Shown here: positions 28,582-38,210 of the stretch, piece by piece
Layout of the letters: each line of letters starts with the position of its first letter
Position numbering within the stretch: the stretch's first letter is position 1
Assembly (NCBI RefSeq): GCF_000384155.1
Contig: NZ_KB913031.1
Location: forward strand, 2,904,341 to 2,968,340
Direction: 5' to 3'
Length of the DNA: 64,000 nucleotides
From: Methylophilus sp. 42
Lineage (GTDB): Bacteria; Pseudomonadota; Gammaproteobacteria; Burkholderiales; Methylophilaceae
Notes under the pieces: generated by a model
The model's input: only the letters and a program-made list of their open reading frames with translations
What the model was told of the DNA's origin: nothing
Databases searched by the model: none
Translations under genes and position numbers: made by a program

Positions 28582-29220
28582 ATGCCTCCCAAGGTTAAAA
28601 CTGACGCTGAAAAACAGACCGTGCGCATCGCCATTATGGATGCGGCGAGAGAACTGTTTATTCACCAGGGTGTAGAAGCCGTTACCATGCGTGCCGTGGC
28701 ACAACGTGTGGGCTATTCAGCCACCAGCCTTTACCTTTATTTTAGCGATAAAGAGCAGCTACTAAGAGCGGTGGTGGATGCGGATGTGATCAAACTGGCG
28801 CAGGCCTTAAAATCCACGCTCAGCATCAGCGACCCGCAACAGCGCTTTGTGCAATTCGGGCAGCATTATGTGCAATTTGCGCTGACCAACCCCAACCATT
28901 ACCGCATGATGATGATGACCCAGCATCCTCCTTGCGATCCTGCATTTTCCAGTATTGAACAAAACAACCCTGAGCAGGATGCGTATTCGCAACTGATAGG
29001 CGTGGTGACCAGCGCCTGGCATGCAGGTGTGTTCAAGCCCACCCTGACCGACCCGGCACTGATCGCACAAACGGTATGGGCAGCCATGCATGGCTTATGC
29101 GCACTGCAAATCAATCTGGCAGATGATGCCTGGATCAATTGGCGCCCCCTTGAGTCTCGTATGCAAGCCATGTTGGAGATGTGCCTGCATGGATTAATGA
29201 AAGAATCTCCGCATGCATAA
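28582..29220 (+). CDS. TetR-family repressor of the efflux operon
   Basis: A 212-residue TetR-family protein. The N-terminal helix-turn-helix reads IMDAARELFIHQGVEAVTMRAVAQRVGYSATSLYLYFSDKEQLLRAVV, followed by a ligand-binding helical domain with a WHAGVFKPTLTDPALIAQTVWAAMHGL stretch. It overlaps the adaptor gene by 8 bp, so repressor and pump are expressed together. The palindrome just upstream is the likely operator. The inducer is unknown. Confidence 0.92.
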   Translation: MPPKVKTDAEKQTVRIAIMDAARELFIHQGVEAVTMRAVAQRVGYSATSLYLYFSDKEQLLRAVVDADVIKLAQALKSTLSISDPQQRFVQFGQHYVQFALTNPNHYRMMMMTQHPPCDPAFSSIEQNNPEQDAYSQLIGVVTSAWHAGVFKPTLTDPALIAQTVWAAMHGLCALQINLADDAWINWRPLESRMQAMLEMCLHGLMKESPHA

Positions 29221-30298
29221 ATCATTCATTATTGTCAGCAGCACCTGCCTTGCCTTACTGGTAAGCGCCTGCCATCAGGCACCTGAAGAAGCCGCAGCAC
29301 CGCGCCCGGTCTGGGTCATGTCCGTCGGCAACAGCGACACGCACGCAGCGGCCAGTTATACCGGTGAAGTCAAGTCACGCTACGAGTCCAACATTGGCTT
29401 TCGCATTGCAGGCAAGATTACTGCCCGCGCAGTCAACGTCGGGGAGCTGGTAAAAAAAGGCCAATTGATCGCGCAACTAGACCCGAACGACAGCCGTTTA
29501 AATGCACAGGCGGCCAATGCCGAAGTGCAGACCGCTCAGGCCAACCTGGCATTGGCACAAGCTGAACTGGCACGACGCCAGCAGTTATATAGTCAAACCT
29601 TTATTTCAAAATCTGCACTGGATAGTTACGAAACCCAGGTGAAGACAGCCCAGGCACGCCTGGCACAAACCCAGTCGCAAGCCGCAGTCAGCCAGCACCA
29701 GACTGGCTACACGCAACTGCTAGCCGACCGCTCTGGCGTCATCGGCATGATTCAGGCCGAGCCAGGCCAAGTAGTGGCGGCTGGGCAAACGATTGCGCAA
29801 ATTTATGATTTGCAGACGCTGGAAATCCTGATTGCAGTACCTGAAACACTGATAGACCGCCTGCATGTGGGCGACAACGCGCGCGTCAGCCTGAATGATG
29901 AGCCGCAAACGTACCAAGGGCGCATCCGTGAAATCTCCCCTGCGGCCAATAGCCAAACCCACGCGTTTGACCTGCGTATTCAATTACTCAATAGCGATCA
30001 GCGCATCAAACTGGGCATGACGGCACAAGTGCGCTTTGAGCAAGCTACTTCTGCACATACGTTGATCGTCCCTAGCACCGCCGTCACCCGCCATGGCGAG
30101 CAGGCCAGTGTGTGGGTGATTGACGCCAAGCACCAGGCCCGTCTGCGCCAGGTGACCACAGGCACACTCACAGAAAACGGCATCGAGATTACCAGCGGCT
30201 TGCAGGCACAGGAAACCATCGCCACCATCGGCATCCACACGCTGACCGAAGGCATGCTGGTGCAGGCTGTCACGCCCCGCCAAGAGGTATTGCGTTAA
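29213..30298 (+). CDS. RND efflux periplasmic adaptor lipoprotein (MFP)
   Basis: A 361-residue membrane fusion protein linking the inner-membrane RND pump to an outer-membrane channel. A lipoprotein signal with lipobox LVSAC places the lipidated Cys at about residue 20. The order is lipoyl half-motif, alpha-hairpin coiled coil (QAANAEVQTAQANLALAQAELARRQQLY...), second lipoyl half (DRSGVIGMIQAEPGQVVAAGQTIAQI), then beta-barrel and membrane-proximal parts. It overlaps the pump gene by one base (TAATG). Confidence 0.92.
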   Translation: MHKSFIIVSSTCLALLVSACHQAPEEAAAPRPVWVMSVGNSDTHAAASYTGEVKSRYESNIGFRIAGKITARAVNVGELVKKGQLIAQLDPNDSRLNAQAANAEVQTAQANLALAQAELARRQQLYSQTFISKSALDSYETQVKTAQARLAQTQSQAAVSQHQTGYTQLLADRSGVIGMIQAEPGQVVAAGQTIAQIYDLQTLEILIAVPETLIDRLHVGDNARVSLNDEPQTYQGRIREISPAANSQTHAFDLRIQLLNSDQRIKLGMTAQVRFEQATSAHTLIVPSTAVTRHGEQASVWVIDAKHQARLRQVTTGTLTENGIEITSGLQAQETIATIGIHTLTEGMLVQAVTPRQEVLR

Positions 30299-33200
30299 TG
30301 AGCACGCCATACCACAGTGACGAAGCGCAAGCCAGGCAAGGCTTTAACCTGTCGACCTGGGCGCTTAAAAACCAGGCGCTGGTACTGTACTTTATTGTAC
30401 TGACCTTGTTAGGCGGTATTTTCGCCTACACACACCTTGGCCAGTCGGAAGATCCACCGTTTACGTTTAAAGTCATGCTAATTCGCAGCAGCTGGCCTGG
30501 CGCCTCAGCCCAGGAAGTCGAGCAGCAAGTCACGGACAAAATTGAGAAAAAGCTGCAAGAAATCCCTTCTATCGACTACACCAGCAGCTATTCACGGCCC
30601 GGCGAATCAGTGGTGTTTATCGTTATTCGTGACAATACGTTTTCGGAGAAAATCCCGGACTTGTGGTATCAGGTACGCAAGAAAATCGGTGATATCCGCC
30701 ACACTTTCCCCAAAGACTTGCAAAGCCTGACCTTTAATGACGAATTCAGTGATGTCTACGGCACCATGTACGCCATCACCGCTGACGGTCTCAATCCACA
30801 ACAATTAAAACGACAAGCGGAATGGGTACGGGCGCGCCTGCTCAAATTACCCGACGTGGAGAAAGTCGATTTATTTGGCGAACAGCCACAAAAAATCATC
30901 ATTGAAATCTCCAACCAGAAACTGACCTCCCTGGGTATCAGTCCGGCGCAATTAGCGCAACTGCTGCTGCAGCAAAACGCAGTCACAGGCGCAGGCACCT
31001 TCGATACAGGCCCAGAAAGAATCCGTCTGGATGTGAGTGGCCGCTTACAAAGCCTGGAAGACCTGCGCCAATTCCCGATCCGGGCAGGCAACCAGAACCT
31101 GACCCTGGGCGATATCGCTACCATCAAGCATGGTTATGCCAATCCGCCTGCGCAGCGTATCCACTTTAACGGCACCTCCGCCTTGCTGATTGGCGTCAGC
31201 ATGCAACAGGGCGGCGACGTCATCGCCCTGGGCAAAGCCATGCAGCAAACCATCACCAGCGTACAAAAGCAATTGCCTGTCGGCGTGCAATTGCAACTGG
31301 TCACCTCGCAGCCAGACATCGTGCAACACTCGGTACATGACTTTGTACGCTCGCTCAGCGAAGCGCTGATTATCGTGCTGGCTGTCAGCCTGCTCTCACT
31401 GGGATGGCGTACCGGCATTGTGGTCGCAGTGGCGATTCCCATTGTGCTGGCAGGCACTTTCCTGCTCATGGACTGGCTGGACATCGGCCTACACAAAATC
31501 TCGCTGGGCGCGCTGATTCTGGCACTGGGCCTGCTGGTGGATGACGCGATTATTGCGGTTGAAATGATGGCCGCCAAAATGGAACAAGGCTGGGACCGCA
31601 TGCAAGCGGCCTCGTTTGCCTATACGTCCACGGCCATGCCCATGCTGACCGGCACACTGGTCACGGTGGCGGGCTTCTTGCCGATTGCCACCGCCGTATC
31701 GTCAACGGGCGAATACACCCGTTCTATTTTCCAAGTCTCGGCTATTGCACTGACACTGTCCTGGATCGCCGCGGTGATTGTGATTCCCTTTTTGGGCTAT
31801 CACTTGCTACCCAAGGCCAAGCATGCCACCAGCGAAGCAAGTGCTCACCATCCGGCATCACTCTATGAAACAAGGTTCTACCTGCGACTACAAAGCATCG
31901 TCGCCTGGTGCGTGCAGCACAAAGGCAGCGTCATTCTGGCCACCATTGCCCTGTTTGTGGTGGCCATGTTGAGCTTCGGCAAGGTGCAGCAACAGTTCTT
32001 TCCAGACTCCACCCGGCTTGAGGTTGTGGTTGATTTACGCCTGGCCGAAAACGCCAGCGACCAGTCTACTGATGCTGCCGTCAGCCAACTGGAACAATGG
32101 CTGCAAAACTGGCAGAAACAGCATGGCGCACTGCAAAACGTGGTGTCTTATGTGGGCTCAGGCGCGCCACGCTACTACCTGCCGCTGGATGTGCAATTAC
32201 CACATCGTGCCTTTGCCCAACTGGTGATTCTGACCAATAGCCTGGCGCAGCGCGAAGCCCTGCGCAACGACCTGCTGGCACTGTTTGAACGCGATTTTCC
32301 GCAATTGCGCGGCTCTGTGCTACGCCTGGAAAATGGTCCGCCGGTGGGCTTCCCGGTACAGTTCCGGGTGGATGGGCAAAACCTGCCAGCCATCCGCGAC
32401 GTTGCACACAAGATTGCCGATGCCATGCGCGCCAACCCGCATTTGCGTAACGTGCAACTGGGCTGGGAAGAGCCGAGCAAAGTGATTCATGTCGATATCG
32501 ACCAGCACAAAGCCAGGTTGTTAGGCGTCAGTTCAACAGACATTGCGCAATTGCTGAATACGCAATATTTCGAACAAGTGGTCAGCGAGTTCAGGGAAGG
32601 CAACGAGCGCATAGACCTGGTCATGCGCAGCAGCAATGAACAGCATGCCCAGCTATCACAACTGGCGCAATTAACGGTGTTAAGCCAACGTGGCGAGCGC
32701 GTACCGTTGGCGCAAGTGGCTAATATTCACCATGGTTTTGAAGAGGGCGTGATCTGGCGACGCAACCGTGTGCCCTCGCTCACCGTACGTGCGCATTTAC
32801 GCGGCAATATGCAGGCGCCGGTGGTGTCTACTCAAATTCAACAAGCGATTGCCCCCATTCTGCAAAAGCTTCCTCCCGGGGTCACGGTTGAAACTGGTGG
32901 TGCGATTGAAGAGGCGGCCAAGGGCGCCACATCGGTGGCGAAAGGCGCACCGCTGTTTCTGGCGGTGGTGTTTACCCTGCTCATGTTGCAACTTCGCAGT
33001 ATTTCTAACGTCATCCTGGTGGTGCTCACAGCGCCGCTGGGCATGATAGGCATCACTTTTGCCCTGCTCATTTTCAATATGCCGTTTGGCTTTGTCGCTA
33101 TGCTGGGCAGCATTGCGCTGTCTGGCATGATCATGCGTAACTCGGTGATCCTGGTCGACCAGATCAAGCAGGATATTGCCGAAGGCGCCTCGCTGGAACA

Positions 33201-33435
33201 AGCGGTAGTGCAATCCACCGTGCGGCGCTTCCGGCCGATTGTACTGACGGCAGCCGCGGCTATCCTGGCCATGATTCCACTCACACGCAGCGTATTTTTT
33301 GGCCCGATGGCGGTAGCGATTATGGGCGGGCTGGCAGCAGCGACCATCCTGACCATTTTGTTTGTGCCCGCACTGTATACATTCTGGGCTGGATTCACGG
33401 CAAGAACCATGCAATCACGGCGCAATAAACGCTAG
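30298..33435 (+). CDS. RND-family efflux transporter permease
   Basis: A 1045-residue inner-membrane proton-driven pump of the AcrB superfamily, in the branch of TriC/VexH-like transporters. The N-terminal helix is ALVLYFIVLTLLGGIFAY; large periplasmic loops sit between helices 1-2 and 7-8. The helix-4 proton relay is visible as LGALILALGLLVDDAIIAVEMM with the two adjacent Asp, and the repeat-2 helices near ALSGMIMRNSVILVDQI. No outer-membrane partner is in the operon; the TolC gene at 34303 is the nearest candidate. Confidence 0.93.
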   Translation: MSTPYHSDEAQARQGFNLSTWALKNQALVLYFIVLTLLGGIFAYTHLGQSEDPPFTFKVMLIRSSWPGASAQEVEQQVTDKIEKKLQEIPSIDYTSSYSRPGESVVFIVIRDNTFSEKIPDLWYQVRKKIGDIRHTFPKDLQSLTFNDEFSDVYGTMYAITADGLNPQQLKRQAEWVRARLLKLPDVEKVDLFGEQPQKIIIEISNQKLTSLGISPAQLAQLLLQQNAVTGAGTFDTGPERIRLDVSGRLQSLEDLRQFPIRAGNQNLTLGDIATIKHGYANPPAQRIHFNGTSALLIGVSMQQGGDVIALGKAMQQTITSVQKQLPVGVQLQLVTSQPDIVQHSVHDFVRSLSEALIIVLAVSLLSLGWRTGIVVAVAIPIVLAGTFLLMDWLDIGLHKISLGALILALGLLVDDAIIAVEMMAAKMEQGWDRMQAASFAYTSTAMPMLTGTLVTVAGFLPIATAVSSTGEYTRSIFQVSAIALTLSWIAAVIVIPFLGYHLLPKAKHATSEASAHHPASLYETRFYLRLQSIVAWCVQHKGSVILATIALFVVAMLSFGKVQQQFFPDSTRLEVVVDLRLAENASDQSTDAAVSQLEQWLQNWQKQHGALQNVVSYVGSGAPRYYLPLDVQLPHRAFAQLVILTNSLAQREALRNDLLALFERDFPQLRGSVLRLENGPPVGFPVQFRVDGQNLPAIRDVAHKIADAMRANPHLRNVQLGWEEPSKVIHVDIDQHKARLLGVSSTDIAQLLNTQYFEQVVSEFREGNERIDLVMRSSNEQHAQLSQLAQLTVLSQRGERVPLAQVANIHHGFEEGVIWRRNRVPSLTVRAHLRGNMQAPVVSTQIQQAIAPILQKLPPGVTVETGGAIEEAAKGATSVAKGAPLFLAVVFTLLMLQLRSISNVILVVLTAPLGMIGITFALLIFNMPFGFVAMLGSIALSGMIMRNSVILVDQIKQDIAEGASLEQAVVQSTVRRFRPIVLTAAAAILAMIPLTRSVFFGPMAVAIMGGLAAATILTILFVPALYTFWAGFTARTMQSRRNKR

Positions 33436-33575
33436 GGCATTTTTATAAACTCAAGTGGCTAAGCCAGACCAGGCGCGATTAAAAAATGATGACGCCGCAT
33501 ATGGCTTATATGTAAGGAAGAATTTTTTATGAGCAACGCAGTATCGCGACGCAAATTGAATTTATAGAAGTGCCC

Positions 33576-33581
33576 TATAAT
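33576..33581 (+). promoter_or_regulatory. Probable -10 box for the pcm-tolC operon
   Basis: A perfect TATAAT 36 bp before the pcm ATG. TTGAAT at 33556 is only 14 bp away, so the -35 assignment is uncertain. Confidence 0.4.
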
Positions 33582-33616
33582 ACGGCTTATCAATAATCGA
33601 CATTGGGATTCAAGAC

Positions 33617-34273
33617 ATGACAGATCAGGCAACCGCACGTTTTAACATGATTGAGCAACAGATTCGCACCTGGGAGGTGCTGGACCCGCAAGTATTGGCG
33701 ACGTTAAACAATATGCCGCGCGAAGCCTTTGTCCCGGAAGCCTATCGCGGACTGGCGTTTGCCGATATCGAGATCCCATTGGCACATGGCCAGCAAATGC
33801 TCAGCCCCAAAGTAGAAGGCCGCTTTTTGCAGGCGCTACAACTGCAAGCCAAAGATAAAGTCTTGCTGGTAGGCGCCGGCAGCGGCTACTTGGCTGCCTT
33901 GATGGCGCAACATTGCGCACAAGTGACTGCGCTGGAGATCTTTCCCGAGTTGTGCGCGCAAGCGACGCAATCACTGACCAAACAAGGCATTCAAAACGCG
34001 CAGGTGATTGAGTTAGACGGCCACAACGGTTACGAATCACAAGCCCCTTACGACGCGATTGTGTTTACGGCGTCCAGCCCGGTCGAGCCAGAAGGTGTAC
34101 GCTACCAGCTCAGCATCGGCGGCCGCTTGCTGATCGTATTGGGTCAGGCACCAGTGATGCAAGCCACCCTGATTCAGCGCCTGGCAGAGCATAGTTACAA
34201 ACAGGATGTGCTGTTTGAAACCAGCCTGGCAGAAATGCAAAATGCGCCACAGGCACAGGCATTCAGCTTTTAA
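33617..34273 (+). CDS. Protein-L-isoaspartate O-methyltransferase-like protein
   Basis: A 218-residue SAM-dependent methyltransferase of the PIMT family, which repairs isoaspartyl residues. The SAM motif I is VLLVGAGSGYLAALMAQ (about residues 82-98), and LAHGQQMLSPKVEGRFLQAL corresponds to the family's I.(I)GHGQ.IS.P region. This branch, without the usual extension and located before tolC, is common in betaproteobacteria and may not act on isoaspartate. It lies 29 bp upstream of tolC. Confidence 0.85.
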   Translation: MTDQATARFNMIEQQIRTWEVLDPQVLATLNNMPREAFVPEAYRGLAFADIEIPLAHGQQMLSPKVEGRFLQALQLQAKDKVLLVGAGSGYLAALMAQHCAQVTALEIFPELCAQATQSLTKQGIQNAQVIELDGHNGYESQAPYDAIVFTASSPVEPEGVRYQLSIGGRLLIVLGQAPVMQATLIQRLAEHSYKQDVLFETSLAEMQNAPQAQAFSF

Positions 34274-34302
34274 ACCGCTTAGCCATTACACCCAAGACGC
34301 CG

Positions 34303-35649
34303 ATGACCTTCAGCCGCCCTGCTCACTGGATATTGCTCCTAAGCAGCCTTTGGCTGGGGCCATGGGCAGCAGCAGCCCCGCAAAGCCTATTTGATGTTTA
34401 TCTGCAAGCCAAGCAAAACGACCCGCAACTGGCTGCGGCTGGTCATGGCAACCTGGCGGCACAAGAGCTGATTGAGCAAGCCAAGGCAGGCTACCGCCCC
34501 AACGTGGCGCTCAGTGCCAGCACCTCTGCCAATCACACCGACCTAAAGTACAACACCGCCAATGTACCGCTGCCAGCAGGCGTCAACCGTTTTGAAGGCT
34601 ATGCCGCCAAAGTGGAAGCGCGACAGCCCATCTACCGAAAAGAAAATCTTGAGCGCATAGACTTAAGCAAGGTGCAGGTCAGCGTCACCGACAAGCAGCT
34701 ACACCTGACCCAGCAACAACTGATGCTGCGCACCACACAGGCCTATTTTGATGTGCTGCAGGCACAGGACCGCATAGAATTGCTGGCCGCGCAAAAACAG
34801 GCCATCCAGCAACAGCTGCAACAGGCCAAAGCCAGCTTTGAGGCCGGGATCACGACCGTCACTGACCTACACGAAGCGCAGGCACGCTACGATCTGATCG
34901 TGGCCCAGGAAATTGCGGCAGAAAATGAGCAAGCTGTAGCGCAGCATAGCCTGCAAGCCATCATAGGCAGCCCGCCACAAACGCTGGCAAAAGTGCGTGA
35001 CGACCTGCAAATCACACCTGCCATCAAGCCCATGCAAGACTGGCAAACAGTAACTGCCGCCAGCAACCTGAATATTCAGATCCAGCAGGCACAGATTGAA
35101 ATCAGTGACCGCAATATCAGCATCGCCCAATCCGGACACTATCCGACCCTGGATGCGGTCGCCAGCTACACCGATAGCCACTACAACGGTAGCCAGAACC
35201 GTTTTGGGACAGACCTGCAAAATGCAGTGATCGGCGTAGAGCTCAACGTGCCGATTTATCTGGGTGGCGCGGTAGACTCTCGCATCAGGCAGGCGGCTTA
35301 CAACAAGCAGAAAGCACAAGATGACCTCGAAAACGTCCACCGCCAGACCATCTTGGAAACACAACGTGCTTACCTGGGCTTGAGTAGCAGCATTGCACAA
35401 ATCAAGGCACTGGAGCAGGCCTTGCAAAGCAGCCAAAGCCAGTTAGACGCCACCAAGCTCGGCTATGAAGTCGGCATCCGCACCAGCGTAGACCTACTTA
35501 ATGCCAGACAACAACACTTTAGCGCCAAACGCGATTTACTACAGGCCCGCTATAACTACCTGGTCAATATTATCCGCCTGAAAACCGCGAGCGGGATTGT
35601 GTCAGAAGCCGACCTGCAGGACATAGACCAGCAACTCACCAAGAGATAG
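34303..35649 (+). CDS. tolC: TolC-family outer-membrane efflux channel
   Basis: A 448-residue outer-membrane protein of the TolC type, forming trimeric channels for RND pumps and type I secretion. A signal peptide (cleavage near AAA, residue 23) is followed by two structural repeats of long helices (QQLMLRTTQAYFDVLQAQDRIELLAAQKQAIQQQL and RQTILETQRAYLGLSSSIAQI). The family motif YEVGIRTSVDLLNARQQ appears near residue 389. It probably serves the RND pair 0.9 kb upstream as well as other exporters. Confidence 0.9.
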   Translation: MTFSRPAHWILLLSSLWLGPWAAAAPQSLFDVYLQAKQNDPQLAAAGHGNLAAQELIEQAKAGYRPNVALSASTSANHTDLKYNTANVPLPAGVNRFEGYAAKVEARQPIYRKENLERIDLSKVQVSVTDKQLHLTQQQLMLRTTQAYFDVLQAQDRIELLAAQKQAIQQQLQQAKASFEAGITTVTDLHEAQARYDLIVAQEIAAENEQAVAQHSLQAIIGSPPQTLAKVRDDLQITPAIKPMQDWQTVTAASNLNIQIQQAQIEISDRNISIAQSGHYPTLDAVASYTDSHYNGSQNRFGTDLQNAVIGVELNVPIYLGGAVDSRIRQAAYNKQKAQDDLENVHRQTILETQRAYLGLSSSIAQIKALEQALQSSQSQLDATKLGYEVGIRTSVDLLNARQQHFSAKRDLLQARYNYLVNIIRLKTASGIVSEADLQDIDQQLTKR

Positions 35650-35651
35650 CC

Positions 35652-36206
35652 ATGAAATCTGCCATAGCCAGCACAGATGCTGTTTGGATGTTGATTGATG
35701 TACAAACGCGGCTATGCTCTGTGATGCCAGAAGCCGCCATGGCAACGGTGATCAAGAATATTCAACGCTTGCTGCAAGCAGCGCAATTACTCAATATTCC
35801 GCTGTGGGTCACCGAGCAATACCCGGAAAAACTTGGCGAGACCTTGCCAGAGCTGCAATCATTACTGCCTGAATACACCCCGCGCACAGCTAAACTCGCC
35901 TTCTCCGCCTGGCATGAACCCGCCTTGCAGGAATCCTCCATCAGCGTTGCGCCACAAGTCGTATTATTTGGCCTGGAAGCACACATTTGCGTGCTACAAA
36001 CCGCACTCGATGCCCTGGCTGCTGGCAAACAGGTGTTTATTGTTGAAGATGCCGTTATTTCACGCGATATCGCCAATCGCAACAATGCCATCGAACGCCT
36101 GCGCGCGGCCGGTTGCATCATCACCAATACTGAATCCATGCTGTTTGAACCCATGCAGGCCGCCACACATGCACAATTCAAAGCGCTCTCTGCGCTGATT
36201 CGTTAA
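35652..36206 (+). CDS. Isochorismatase-family hydrolase
   Basis: A 184-residue cysteine hydrolase of the isochorismatase superfamily, closest in look to YcaC-type proteins. The catalytic triad positions are visible: Asp in LIDVQTRLCSVM (D15), Lys in TAKLAFSA (about K75), and Cys in GLEAHICVLQTALDA (about C113). It starts 2 bp after tolC. The substrate is unknown; amide or nicotinamide-like substrates are usual for the family. Confidence 0.85.
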   Translation: MKSAIASTDAVWMLIDVQTRLCSVMPEAAMATVIKNIQRLLQAAQLLNIPLWVTEQYPEKLGETLPELQSLLPEYTPRTAKLAFSAWHEPALQESSISVAPQVVLFGLEAHICVLQTALDALAAGKQVFIVEDAVISRDIANRNNAIERLRAAGCIITNTESMLFEPMQAATHAQFKALSALIR

Positions 36207-36411
36207 TGCGCGCCATTGATTACTAAATGCTTCAACGTGCGGTAATAAGCCCTTTCAATCACCGCAAAAAATGCGGTAATGATAGACACCTCTTTTAGCA
36301 CTCTGCGCGCTATTGCCCTGACCTTTGGATAAATACTTGCAGAGTATGATCATTAACGTTGATTTAAAACTTCGGAGATCATCGCCAGATGATCTTTAAG
36401 GATATGGTGAT

Positions 36412-36750
36412 ATGACTCAAATCGAATGGAACGACTTCACCAAAGTGGAGTTGCGCGTTGGGCGAGTGATTGCGGCCGAAGTATTTGCCGAGGCTCGCAA
36501 ACCCGCTTACAAACTGCAGATCGACTTTGGCCCAGAGATTGGCGTACGCAAATCCAGTGCTCAAATCACAGCGCTTTACAGTCCGGAAAGTTTAATCGGC
36601 AAACAAGTGGTCGCCGTGGTGAATTTCCCGCCCAAACAAATCGGGCCCTTGATGTCAGAATGCCTGGTCACCGGTTTTCATGATACCGAAGGGCGCGTCA
36701 CCCTGTGCGTACCCGAGCATGAAGTACCACTTGGTACAAAACTACTCTAA
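36412..36750 (+). CDS. csaA: tRNA-binding protein CsaA
   Basis: A 112-residue OB-fold protein of the CsaA/MetG C-terminal type with tRNA-binding and proposed chaperone activity. The typical run is [32 protein letters not shown], then SSAQIT and [23 protein letters not shown]. It is the last core gene before the AT-rich defence-like segment. The 205 bp upstream contain a small hairpin (ACCGCA-A5-TGCGGT near 36261) but no other recognised signal. Confidence 0.9.
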   Translation: MTQIEWNDFTKVELRVGRVIAAEVFAEARKPAYKLQIDFGPEIGVRKSSAQITALYSPESLIGKQVVAVVNFPPKQIGPLMSECLVTGFHDTEGRVTLCVPEHEVPLGTKLL

Positions 36751-36802
36751 ATACTCACCGATTAGAAAGTAATATAATTCATCAAGTTAAAGCGACTGTT
36801 CA

Positions 36803-38191
36803 TTATCGCTTTAGCTCTTCAAACTTATCAGCCATCGTCGGATTACCCTTAGTCAGCTTCTTAATAGTCACATCTTGTGCCTTGTCATTGGCTAAACGAA
36901 GGTTGCGGCTGGTACTGAGCAATGCATCTTTGGTTTTTTGCAGATGATCGATAGACTTATCAATCTCATCTATTGCTTTTTGAAAGTGATTCGAGGCGAG
37001 TTCATAGTTACGTGAAAACGCGTTTTTAAAGGCATCTAGCTCGCTCTCAAAATTCGTGATATCTATATTTTGTGCTCTTACGGTAGCCAACTCAGTTTTA
37101 TATTTCATCGAGTTTAAAGCTGCATTACGCAGCAGCGTAATCATAGGGATAAAAAACTGCGGGCGTACCACATACATTTTGGGATAGCGGTGGAACACAT
37201 CGACGATGCCAGTGTTATAAAGCTCACTTTCAGGCTCTAATAGTGAAACCAGCACCGCATACTCGCAACCCTTTTCATTGCGGTCTTTATCCAGCTCTTT
37301 TAAAAAGTCCTCATTTTTGCTTTTAGTAGCGGTAGTGTCATTTTCGTTTTTCATCTCAAACATAATTGAGACGATTTCAGTGCCACCGTCATCCTGGTCT
37401 TTAAAGATATAGTCGCCTTTACTGCCCGAGCGTGCATCGTTGTCTTTCTCGAAATACGCTTTAGGAAATGCAGTGGCACGAATACGGTTAAACTCGGTTT
37501 CGCAATGCTGCTCTAGCGTTTCGCCGATCATCTTTGTCGAAAGCTTAGCCTTCAAGTCCTTCAAACGCTCAATAGCATCATCGCGGTCTTTAATCTGCGT
37601 TTCGTATTTATCTTTAAGTGACTTCTCAGCCAACTCTTTCTCAAGGGCCGCGCGTACCAAGCTACCCTTAAGTTCATCACGCTCTTTTTCCACCTGGCCC
37701 ACCGCTTGATTAATCGCCAGTTTCTTTTCGGTTTCAATGGCGTCCAACTTTGCTTTTAAGCCTTGGATTTCACTGTCTTTCGTCGAAGCTGTTTTTTGAA
37801 TCTCATGCGAGAGCTTTGCTTCTGCCAAATTAGCCACATTAGCAACCTCTTGTTTTGCTTGAGCAAGTTGGTTCACCAAAGCATCGCGCTCTTTTTCAAC
37901 CTGACTCAACGCCTGAGTTACAGCCAACTGCCTAGCCACGGCCTCAGACTCTAGCTTAGACTTAAGCTCTTTAATCTCACTATCTTTGGCCGCGGCAGCT
38001 TGCTGCAAGTCACTGGCCACTTTAGTGGTAGCTAACTCAATTGCACTTTGCTTTTCTTTTTCAGCCAACTCAAGACGCTCATGAAGTTGATGCTCAAAGT
38101 CACTATCGCGGACTTGTTTGAGGATGTCAGCATAGCCAGCCTCATCAATCTTAAAGGCCTTGCTGCAATGGGGGCAGATGATTTCATGCAT
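36803..38191 (-). CDS. DUF2130 protein with zinc-knuckle, tandem coiled-coil repeats and PD-(D/E)XK-like domain
   Basis: A 462-residue protein. The N-terminus has CPHCSKAF (C6, C9), then a long charged coiled coil (about residues 30-215). The coil contains two near-identical 41-residue units, at 69-109 ([12 protein letters not shown]...) and 138-178 ([12 protein letters not shown]...). After it, GSKGDYIF (D260) and MFEMKNEN (E279, K281) form the pattern of a PD-(D/E)XK nuclease core. A second helical region ends the protein. It is 19 bp after the helicase gene on the same strand, so it may be the third gene of a defence operon. Its biological role is not established; DUF2130 proteins also occur alone. 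Confidence 0.75.
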   Translation of the reverse strand: MHEIICPHCSKAFKIDEAGYADILKQVRDSDFEHQLHERLELAEKEKQSAIELATTKVASDLQQAAAAKDSEIKELKSKLESEAVARQLAVTQALSQVEKERDALVNQLAQAKQEVANVANLAEAKLSHEIQKTASTKDSEIQGLKAKLDAIETEKKLAINQAVGQVEKERDELKGSLVRAALEKELAEKSLKDKYETQIKDRDDAIERLKDLKAKLSTKMIGETLEQHCETEFNRIRATAFPKAYFEKDNDARSGSKGDYIFKDQDDGGTEIVSIMFEMKNENDTTATKSKNEDFLKELDKDRNEKGCEYAVLVSLLEPESELYNTGIVDVFHRYPKMYVVRPQFFIPMITLLRNAALNSMKYKTELATVRAQNIDITNFESELDAFKNAFSRNYELASNHFQKAIDEIDKSIDHLQKTKDALLSTSRNLRLANDKAQDVTIKKLTKGNPTMADKFEELKR

Positions 38192-38210
38192 TTACTTTTC
38201 CAATTCATGC

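Noticed and set aside
32797..33425. Minus-strand open frames of about 200 codons inside the RND pump gene
   Set aside because: They are in shadow of a well-supported coding frame and their translations show no family features.
33529..33567. 12-codon reading frame after AAGGAAG upstream of pcm
   Set aside because: Too short to support as a gene. It does not resemble a PqqA-type precursor or any leader peptide I know, although the ribosome-binding site is good.
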